A DNA stretch of 11,474 bases, taken from contig CAIVVS010000237.1 in NCBI GenBank assembly GCA_903909415.1, positions 1 to 11,474 of the forward strand, given 5' to 3'. Below are positions 6,779 through 11,474 of this stretch, piece by piece. Source of the DNA: an uncultured Pseudomonadota bacterium (GTDB taxonomy: Bacteria; Pseudomonadota; Gammaproteobacteria; Burkholderiales; SG8-39). The notes beneath the pieces are model-generated. The model had not been told where the DNA came from, did no database searches, and saw nothing but the letters and a program-made list of their open reading frames with translations. Positions within the stretch are counted from its first letter, which is position 1. Each line of letters starts with the position of its first letter. Both the position numbers and the translations under genes were made by a program.

Positions 6779-6804
6779 AGGCCCGCTGATCTATTGCCGG
6801 GCCT
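6779..6804 (-). terminator. Hairpin at the end of the alpha/beta hydrolase gene
   Basis: On the minus strand AGGCCCG, a 12-base loop, and CGGGCCT form a perfect 7-bp GC-rich stem followed by TTTACC. The first arm overlaps the TAG stop codon of the hydrolase gene. Only two further T follow the stem, so termination may be partial, but the place is right for an intrinsic terminator. Confidence 0.45.
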
Positions 6805-7972
6805 AGCGCAATGTCGCGGCTAGCCAGTCGGCCATGGCCGGCACCATGTCCATGTTGCGGTTGCACAGGGAGTGGCCACCGTCGGCGTATTCGTGCACGT
6901 CCACGGTGCCGCCTGCCTCCCTGCGAATCAGTTCGACCTCCTCGCGCTCGACCAGCGGGTCCTGTCCGCCGTGCACCAGCAGGATGGGGCAGCGGATGCG
7001 GCCGAGCTTGCCGTCCAGCGAGCCGTGCGCGCGGATGTAGCCGCGCAGCTCGGAGAAGGTCGCCATGCCGTACAGGTCGCGAGCCTCCTCGCGCACGTCC
7101 ACGGGGGCCGAGGGACTGGACTTGCGCCGGAAGTCGTAGCCGCCGGAGAGGGTCACCAGCGCGCGCACCCGCGGCTCCTCGGCCGCGGCCAGCAACGCGA
7201 GGTTGCCGCCGGTGCTCTGGCCCCAGAGCGCGATGCGCGAGGCATCGACGTCGGGCTGCGTGGCCAGCCAGTCGAACACCGCCGACACCACCGCCGGGAA
7301 ACGCTCCAGCCGCAGCGGCGCGCCGCCGTTCTTCACCGACAGCTCGCCTTGTCCCGGCCCGTCGATCGCCAGCACCGCGATGCCGCGCGCCAGCAGCGCG
7401 CTGCCCCAGTGGTGCAGTTCCTCCTTCACCGAGTTCGCGCCGGGCACCTGGACCGCGAGCGGGAACGGTCCCTTGCCCGCGGGCAGGCGCAGGTAACCGG
7501 GCAGCGCGTCCACGCCGCAGTGCGCGCGCCCGCAGGGCACGCGCACCAGCGTCACCTGCGGCGTGAGCAAGGGCGCGGCGCGGCGGTACAGTGCGACGCG
7601 CTGCGCCTGCCCCTCGCGCCGTCGTGCGTCCTCGGGCCGGGTGAACAGCTGCGCGAAGTGGTACAGCAGCGCGGCGCGCAGCAGGTGCTCGCCGGCGCTG
7701 GTGTGGCGTCCCGCGGCCTCCGCCGCCTCGCCCAGCAGGCGGAAGCGCTCGGCCGCATCGCGCCAGGCGTCGTACCAGGCGTGGAAGCTCGAGATGCGCG
7801 CGACGATGCGCTGCAGCTCGCTGTGGTCCAGCTGCGCGCCGATGGCCGCGCGCGACAGCCGGAAGAACAGCTCGGTGCGCGACACCTGCTCGGCGCCGAG
7901 CAGGCGGATGAAGGTGTCCACCGTCCGGTAGAACTGGTCGGCTTCCTGGTGGTCTGCTTGTTCGTCGCTCAA
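6803..7972 (-). CDS. Alpha/beta hydrolase, FrsA / 2,6-dihydroxypseudooxynicotine hydrolase-like
   Basis: A 389-residue alpha/beta hydrolase with a long helical N-terminal part (about residues 1-135) before the catalytic domain. This layout resembles the FrsA group and 2,6-dihydroxypseudooxynicotine hydrolase, which cleaves a carbon-carbon bond in nicotine breakdown. The triad is visible: nucleophile S253 in WGQSTGGNLAL, D338 in LLVHGGQDPLVE, and H367 in YADGGHSLCN. The oxyanion strand is AVQVPGANSVKEE (173-185), and AIDGPGQGE (202-210) is typical of the group. The start chosen is TTG at 7972, because AAGGGAG lies 6 bases before it; an in-frame ATG at 8029 has no ribosome binding site and would add 19 residues of low complexity. 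No signal peptide. It is transcribed away from the oxygenase operon and ends in a hairpin. Substrate unknown; a C-N or C-C cleavage in the same heterocycle pathway is a reasonable guess. Confidence 0.85.
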   Translation of the reverse strand: MSDEQADHQEADQFYRTVDTFIRLLGAEQVSRTELFFRLSRAAIGAQLDHSELQRIVARISSFHAWYDAWRDAAERFRLLGEAAEAAGRHTSAGEHLLRAALLYHFAQLFTRPEDARRREGQAQRVALYRRAAPLLTPQVTLVRVPCGRAHCGVDALPGYLRLPAGKGPFPLAVQVPGANSVKEELHHWGSALLARGIAVLAIDGPGQGELSVKNGGAPLRLERFPAVVSAVFDWLATQPDVDASRIALWGQSTGGNLALLAAAEEPRVRALVTLSGGYDFRRKSSPSAPVDVREEARDLYGMATFSELRGYIRAHGSLDGKLGRIRCPILLVHGGQDPLVEREEVELIRREAGGTVDVHEYADGGHSLCNRNMDMVPAMADWLAATLR

Positions 7973-7978
7973 TTCCGT

Positions 7979-7985
7979 CTCCCTT
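7979..7985 (-). promoter_or_regulatory. Ribosome binding site favouring a TTG start
   Basis: AAGGGAG on the minus strand, followed by ACGGAA and TTG (7972). It is the only good Shine-Dalgarno sequence near the 5' end of the hydrolase gene and is the reason for preferring TTG over the upstream ATG codons at 8029 and 8017. Confidence 0.55.
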
Positions 7986-8070
7986 GTGGCCGTGGCCGGG
8001 CCGGCCGCGCGCGGCATGTTTCCGGCCATTGTGACATCCGGGCGCGGGCGGGGAGCGACAGCGGCGGCCG

Positions 8071-8085
8071 CACCTTTCTCAGGTG
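8071..8085. promoter_or_regulatory. Inverted repeat CACCT-N5-AGGTG, possible operator
   Basis: A perfect 5-bp inverted repeat with a TTCTC spacer in the divergent region between the hydrolase and oxygenase genes, ending 13 bases before the proposed -35 element. Position fits an activator or repressor site controlling one or both divergent units. No specific regulator family can be named. Confidence 0.35.
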
Positions 8086-8098
8086 GTGATAGCCCGCT

Positions 8099-8127
8099 AC
8101 GACATGCCCGGGGTGAGGGCCTACAAT
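8099..8127 (+). promoter_or_regulatory. Putative sigma-70 promoter of the Rieske oxygenase operon
   Basis: ACGACA (8099-8104; 4 of 6 to TTGACA), a 17-base spacer, and TACAAT (8122-8127; 5 of 6 to TATAAT). Start of transcription would be near 8134, giving a short leader of about 24 bases before the ATG at 8158. Confidence 0.5.
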
Positions 8128-8157
8128 GTTTTTCCGTCCATCGCCCCGGCCCCGCCC

Positions 8158-9357
8158 ATGTCCGCCCTCGACAAGACCGACGACCTGTTCGACCCCGCCA
8201 CCTACGCGGCGCTGCGCCGGCCGCTGCTGGAAGCCAGCGGCCTGCCGCCCGCGGCCTACTACGACCCGGCGTTCTACGAGCGCGAGCGGCGCGCGATCTT
8301 CTGGTCGGGCTGGGTGCTGGTGGGACGCGCCGACCGGCTGGCGAAGAAGGGCGACTACTTCACCATCGAGTTCGCCGGCGCGCACCTGATCGTGCTGCGC
8401 GACCTGCAGGGCGGCATCCGCACCTACGCCAACACCTGCCGCCACCGCGGCGCCAAGCTGCTGGAGGGCGAGGGCAACTGCCGCGCCATCGTCTGCCCCT
8501 ACCACTCGTGGACCTATGCGCTGGACGGCAGCCTGCGCGGCCACGCCGGCATGGAAAAGACCGAGGGCTTCGACGCCACCGCCAGCGGCCTGCACGCGGT
8601 GCGCACCGACACCTGGGGCGGCTTCGTGTTCGTGTGCCTGGACCCGGCCGCGCCGGAGCTGGCCGCGTGGCTGGGCGACCTGCCGCAGCGCCTGGAAATG
8701 TACGGGCTGGACGAGATGGTGCAGACCCGCCGCAAGGAGTTCCGCGTGCGCTGCAACTGGAAGCTCTGGGTGGAGAACTACATGGAGGGCTACCACGTGC
8801 CCACCGTGCACCGCTCCACCATCAGCAAGATGCAGGAGATCAACCACGCAGAGGACCCGCCGGCGCGCGGCCAGTTCAACACCATCCACGAGCAGCACAA
8901 GGGCACGCTCGCGCTGCTGGACGGCGACTCCGGCTTCCCGGCCATCGAGACCCTGGCCGCGCACGGCGCGGACGGCGCCGGCAGCCGCTTCATCCTGGTC
9001 TACCCGATGGGCATGGTCGCGCTCACCATCGACTGCATGTGGACCTTCGAGTGCCACCCGCAGGGCCCGGAGGAGACGCTGGTGGTGCACACCTCGTGCT
9101 TCCCGAAGTCGCGCGTCGCGCGCGAGGACTTCGAGCAGCTCGCGGCCAACTACTACAAGCGCCAGGACATCGTGGTGCGCGAGGACAACGAGGTCTCGGA
9201 GATGCAGCACCAGGGCCTGCGCTCGCCGTTCGCCTCGGCCGGGCGCTACTCGCACAAGGAAAAGATCGTGCACGCGCTGGACAACTGGGTGGTGGACCGC
9301 GTGCTGGGCACCAAACCGCCGGTTCAACCGCATGTTCGACTAGAAGCCGTGGGCTGA
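8158..9357 (+). CDS. Rieske non-heme iron oxygenase, alpha (catalytic) subunit
   Basis: Catalyses O2-dependent hydroxylation, dealkylation or ring oxidation using electrons from a separate reductase. The Rieske [2Fe-2S] site is C94-R-H96 and C113-PY-H116. The mononuclear iron site is H213 and H218 in ENYMEGYHVPTVH, with an acidic third ligand probably in R341-E342-D343. The residue bridging the two metal centres would be E210, where many ring dioxygenases have Asp; Glu here recalls oxygenases acting on quaternary amines such as carnitine or glycine betaine. The ATG at 8158 starts the natural N-terminus; upstream sequence overlaps the promoter. No reductase or beta subunit gene is in the window. 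The last 15 sense codons lose the strong G/C third-base bias, and a +1 frame ending at 9343 restores it, so the true C-terminus may differ. First gene of a plus-strand operon with a RutB-like gene 24 bases behind. Confidence 0.92.
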   Translation: MSALDKTDDLFDPATYAALRRPLLEASGLPPAAYYDPAFYERERRAIFWSGWVLVGRADRLAKKGDYFTIEFAGAHLIVLRDLQGGIRTYANTCRHRGAKLLEGEGNCRAIVCPYHSWTYALDGSLRGHAGMEKTEGFDATASGLHAVRTDTWGGFVFVCLDPAAPELAAWLGDLPQRLEMYGLDEMVQTRRKEFRVRCNWKLWVENYMEGYHVPTVHRSTISKMQEINHAEDPPARGQFNTIHEQHKGTLALLDGDSGFPAIETLAAHGADGAGSRFILVYPMGMVALTIDCMWTFECHPQGPEETLVVHTSCFPKSRVAREDFEQLAANYYKRQDIVVREDNEVSEMQHQGLRSPFASAGRYSHKEKIVHALDNWVVDRVLGTKPPVQPHVRLEAVG

Positions 9358-9368
9358 GCCCCGCGCAG

Positions 9369-9373
9369 AGGAG
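9369..9373 (+). promoter_or_regulatory. Strong ribosome binding site of the RutB-like gene
   Basis: AGGAG inside a purine-rich run (9367-9377), 8 bases before ATG at 9382. It is the clearest Shine-Dalgarno of the plus-strand operon and suggests high translation of this gene. Confidence 0.7.
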
Positions 9374-9381
9374 AGGATCCA

Positions 9382-10092
9382 ATGAGCAACGCACACATCG
9401 ACGCCCGCCCCTACGCGCTGGACTGGGACGTTTCCGAGACCGCGCTGATCGTGGTCGACATGCAGAACGGCTTCCTCAAGCCGGGCGGCTACTTCGACAA
9501 GGTCGGCTACGACCTGTCGCACTCGCCGCGCACCATAGGCATGGTCGCCCGCTCGGTCGAGGCCGCGCGCAAGGCGGGCATGCAGGTGGTGTTCATCCAG
9601 AGCGGCTGGGATGCGCGCCACCTCTGGGTGGGCGGGCCGGACGCGCCCATGTACCACAAGTCCGAGGCGCAGATCCTGATGCGCCAGCACCCGGAGATCG
9701 GCAAGACCCTGATCACCGAGGGCAACTGGGACTACGAGATCGTCGACGAGTTGAAGCCGCGCGAGGACGAGCTGGTGGTGCGCAAGTCGCGCTACTCGGG
9801 TTTCGCCGGCACCAACCTCGACCAGGTGCTGCGCGCGCGCCGCGTGCGCAACCTCGCCTTCACCGGCGTGGCGACCAATGCCTGCGTGGAGACCACGCTG
9901 CGCGAGGCCTTCCACCGCGAGTACTTCGTGATGCTGCTGGAGGACGCCACCCACCACGCCGGCCCGCAGTACCTGAAGGACGCGACCGTGTGGAACATCC
10001 TCACCTTCTTCGGCTGGGTCACCACCACCGAGGCCTTCGAGCAGGCGCTGGCGCCGGCGCGCGCTGCCTCCGCTACGGCGGCTGCGGCTTGA
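9382..10092 (+). CDS. rutB: RutB-like ureidoacrylate amidohydrolase (isochorismatase-family cysteine hydrolase)
   Basis: RutB hydrolyses ureidoacrylate (or its peracid) to aminoacrylate and carbamate in the Rut pyrimidine pathway. The 236-residue protein shows the cysteine-hydrolase triad: D26 in LIVVDMQNG, K135 in VVRKSRYSGF, and C168 in FTGVATNACVE, with the family cis-peptide region just before the Cys. RutB-specific stretches include GGYFDKVGYDLS, WDYEIVDELKP, RYSGF, EYFVMLLEDATHHAGP and a C-terminal FFGWV block, which separate it from biuret hydrolase, nicotinamidase and maleamate amidase relatives. The last 13 residues are Ala-rich and nonconserved. It lies between a Rieske oxygenase and a beta-hydroxyacid dehydrogenase, while RutA, RutC and RutF genes are not seen here. 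The family placement is firm from visible motifs; the substrate could be another N-carbamoyl enamine or amide. Confidence 0.88.
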   Translation: MSNAHIDARPYALDWDVSETALIVVDMQNGFLKPGGYFDKVGYDLSHSPRTIGMVARSVEAARKAGMQVVFIQSGWDARHLWVGGPDAPMYHKSEAQILMRQHPEIGKTLITEGNWDYEIVDELKPREDELVVRKSRYSGFAGTNLDQVLRARRVRNLAFTGVATNACVETTLREAFHREYFVMLLEDATHHAGPQYLKDATVWNILTFFGWVTTTEAFEQALAPARAASATAAAA

Positions 10093-10119
10093 GCTGCACT
10101 GGCTGGTAACGAGCCGCGC

Positions 10120-10950
10120 ATGCCCACGATAGGTTTCTACGGCCTGGGCACCATGGGCTACGCCATGGCGTCGCGGCTCGCCGGCGCCGGCCTGCCGGTT
10201 GCGGTGGCGGACAGGGACGAGGCGCTGGTCGCGCGCTGGCGCGGAGAGCATGCGGCGGCCACGCACGCGCCCGACTCCGCCGAGGTGGTGATCAGCTGCG
10301 TCACCGACGAGCCGGCCGCGCGGTCCCTGCTGCTGGGCGAGGGGCTCCTGTCCCGCGCCGGCGCCGGACAACTGTTCATCGACCACACCACCACCTCGCC
10401 GGCCTTCGCGCGCGAGGCGGACGCGCTGGCCGCCGCGCGCGGCGCCGCCTTCATCGACGCGCCGGTGTCCGGCGGCGCTGCCGGCGCCAGGGACGGCAGC
10501 CTGTCGGTGATGGCCGGCGGCGAGGACGAGGCGGTGCGCCTCGCCTCCACCGTGCTGAAGCACTACGCCGCGCGCATCACGCCGCTGGGCGCGAGCGGCG
10601 CGGGCCAGGTCGGCAAGCTCTGCAACCAGGTGGCGATCGCCGGCATCGTGCGCGGCCTCGCCGAGGCGGTGGCGCTGGCGCGCGCCGCGCACCTGGACGA
10701 GGCGGCGCTGCTGGACGCGCTGGCCGTGGGCACGGCGCGCTCCAACCAGCTGGAACAGCACCGCGACAAGCTGCTGGATGCGAAGCAGGGCTTTGCCGCC
10801 AGCTTCGAGTGGCTGGACAAGGACCTGGCCCATGCCCTGGACGAGGCCGCCGCGCACCGCGCGCCGCTGCCGATGGCGAAGCTGGTCAAGGACATGCTCG
10901 GCCGCCGCCCGGTCGAGCCGGTGGGCCTGGCGCGCCGCAAGACGACCTGA
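10120..10950 (+). CDS. 3-hydroxyisobutyrate dehydrogenase-family NAD(P)-dependent reductase
   Basis: A 276-residue beta-hydroxyacid dehydrogenase, cytoplasmic, interconverting a 3-hydroxy acid and its semialdehyde. The Rossmann motif is G8LGTMG13. Acidic D31 at the end of the second strand (VAVADRD) suggests NAD(H) preference. Substrate-binding S117-G118-G119 lies in FIDAPVSGGAAG, and the catalytic Lys is K166 with N169 in GQVGKLCNQ; the KDLAHALDEA helix near residue 230-240 is typical. Candidates are malonate or methylmalonate semialdehyde reductase (end of Rut-type pyrimidine breakdown, giving 3-hydroxypropionate or 3-hydroxyisobutyrate) or tartronate semialdehyde reductase (glyoxylate disposal after ureidoglycolate cleavage). 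Both suit this neighbourhood. It starts 27 bases after the RutB-like stop, with only a weak ribosome binding site. Confidence 0.88.
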   Translation: MPTIGFYGLGTMGYAMASRLAGAGLPVAVADRDEALVARWRGEHAAATHAPDSAEVVISCVTDEPAARSLLLGEGLLSRAGAGQLFIDHTTTSPAFAREADALAAARGAAFIDAPVSGGAAGARDGSLSVMAGGEDEAVRLASTVLKHYAARITPLGASGAGQVGKLCNQVAIAGIVRGLAEAVALARAAHLDEAALLDALAVGTARSNQLEQHRDKLLDAKQGFAASFEWLDKDLAHALDEAAAHRAPLPMAKLVKDMLGRRPVEPVGLARRKTT

Positions 10951-10983
10951 ACGCTTACCGACCACAACCCGTCCGGATACCCC

Positions 10984-11474
10984 ATGGCCCTGCAGATCGC
11001 GCGCTTCGACACCGCCAACCAGGATGACGTCAGCGGGCTGGCGGCCGCGATCGCGGGGTTCGGCGCAGACCGCATCGCGCGCATCGCGGTGTTCCTCAAG
11101 GTCGAGGGCGACTACGACGACGGCTCGCGCGAGCGCGCCCGCGCGGCACTGGAGAAACTGGTCGCCGACACCGGCCTCGCGGACCGCGCGCAACTGCTGA
11201 CCGCAGTCGGCTGCGAGGGCGTGTCCACGCCCTTCGGCTATGCGCTGGTGCAACTGAAGGACCAGCCGCCTTCCAGCGGCACCGCCCCGCGCCTCGCGAT
11301 GGGCGTGGCGCGCAGCGATGCGCCGCCGGCCGACGAGCTGGATTCCGCGGTGCTCGCGCACCGCGTCGCCGACACGGTGCGTGCCGCGGTGGCGGACGCG
11401 GGCCTTTCCATCGACCAGGTGGCGATGTGCTTCGTCAAGGTGCCGCAGCCGCCGGCGGGCGCGGGCCGCGCGCA
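10984..11474 (+). CDS. Cyanuric acid hydrolase/barbiturase-family ring-opening amidohydrolase (partial, 5' end)
   Basis: The first 163 residues; the gene runs off the right edge (family length about 360). Members (AtzD, TrzD, barbiturase) open cyanuric acid or barbituric acid rings using Ser-Lys dyads in three related domains. Visible are the start of domain A, DVSGLAAAI (15-23), the Lys strand IAVFLKVEGD with K39, the GCEGVSTP turn (76-83), then the domain linker LAMGVARS and a long helix ending VAMCFVKVPQP, which matches the conserved strand ending in VKxP. The family's SGG(T/C)EG motif here reads A74-V-G-CEG, so the domain A serine is replaced by alanine, and the usual S/T-P-H after it is T-P-F. 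Whether domains B and C keep their dyads lies beyond the window. It starts 33 bases after the dehydrogenase gene in the same operon. Confidence 0.8.
   Translation, partial: MALQIARFDTANQDDVSGLAAAIAGFGADRIARIAVFLKVEGDYDDGSRERARAALEKLVADTGLADRAQLLTAVGCEGVSTPFGYALVQLKDQPPSSGTAPRLAMGVARSDAPPADELDSAVLAHRVADTVRAAVADAGLSIDQVAMCFVKVPQPPAGAGRA

Larger units (their letters stand above)
6485..6802 (-). other. Long intergenic regulatory region
   Basis: About 320 bases without a supported gene, between the end of the alpha/beta hydrolase gene and the ribosome binding site of the binding-protein operon; both genes read on the minus strand. From upstream to downstream on that strand it holds a terminator-like hairpin, a 16-base dyad (GTTAGC-N4-GCTAAC), and a sigma-54 promoter match. 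Small open frames exist here but have no family resemblance or ribosome binding site. The base composition is locally less GC-rich than the flanking genes, as expected for a control region. Confidence 0.7.

Noticed and set aside
7973..8029. ATG at 8029 as the start of the alpha/beta hydrolase
   Set aside because: No Shine-Dalgarno sequence and a low-complexity extension; TTG at 7972 with AAGGGAG is preferred, though this is not certain.
8083..8157. ATG at 8083 as the start of the Rieske oxygenase
   Set aside because: It would place the -10 box TACAAT inside the gene, and the added residues are not oxygenase-like; ATG at 8158 fits better.
9340..11361. A 673-residue open frame on the minus strand opposite the RutB-like, dehydrogenase and ring-opening hydrolase genes
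   Set aside because: It is a shadow of three well-supported plus-strand genes; composition is His/Gln/Arg/Val-rich and lacks motifs.

Overview
The window is very GC-rich, and in the real genes nearly every codon ends in G or C. This fits a high-GC proteobacterium. A Burkholderiales-type betaproteobacterium is plausible: a TACAAT-type -10 box lies before the oxygenase gene, an NMT1/THI5-type periplasmic binding protein is present, and several ring-opening and ureide-hydrolysing families occur together. This taxonomic call is an inference. Coding density is high: ten genes, nine complete and one cut by the right edge. No tRNA, rRNA, insertion sequence or CRISPR array is visible.

Layout. (1) 34-3270, plus strand: a tyrosyl-tRNA synthetase, then a PuuE-type allantoinase/polysaccharide-deacetylase-like protein and an acetamidase/formamidase-family amidase, with gaps of only 10 and 5 bases. 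(2) 3344-6470, minus strand, read right to left: an NMT1/THI5-type substrate-binding lipoprotein-free periplasmic protein, an ATZ/TRZ-type amidohydrolase, and an AllA-type ureidoglycolate-lyase-like protein coupled by a GTGA overlap. The leader of this operon holds a good sigma-54 -24/-12 match and a distal dyad. (3) 6803-7972, minus strand: an alpha/beta hydrolase resembling the FrsA / 2,6-dihydroxypseudooxynicotine hydrolase group, ending in a hairpin. (4) 8158-11474, plus strand: a Rieske oxygenase alpha subunit, a RutB-like ureidoacrylate amidohydrolase, a 3-hydroxyisobutyrate-dehydrogenase-family reductase and the first part of a cyanuric acid hydrolase/barbiturase-family ring-opening amidohydrolase.

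Taken together, apart from tyrS, almost every gene encodes a function expected in the breakdown of a nitrogen heterocycle (pyrimidine, hydantoin, purine-derived ureide, triazine or a related compound). These functions are uptake, deamination or dechlorination-type hydrolysis, oxygenation, ring opening, hydrolysis of ureido and amide intermediates, and reduction of a semialdehyde. The set matches no textbook route: RutA, dihydropyrimidinase, urease and allantoate amidohydrolase are not in the window, and a Rieske oxygenase plus a divergent ring-opening hydrolase stand beside RutB. The best reading is an incompletely described N-heterocycle catabolic island, probably under nitrogen (sigma-54) control. 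The substrate cannot be read from the sequence. Missing partners (ABC permease and ATPase, Rieske reductase, regulator) would have to lie outside the window.
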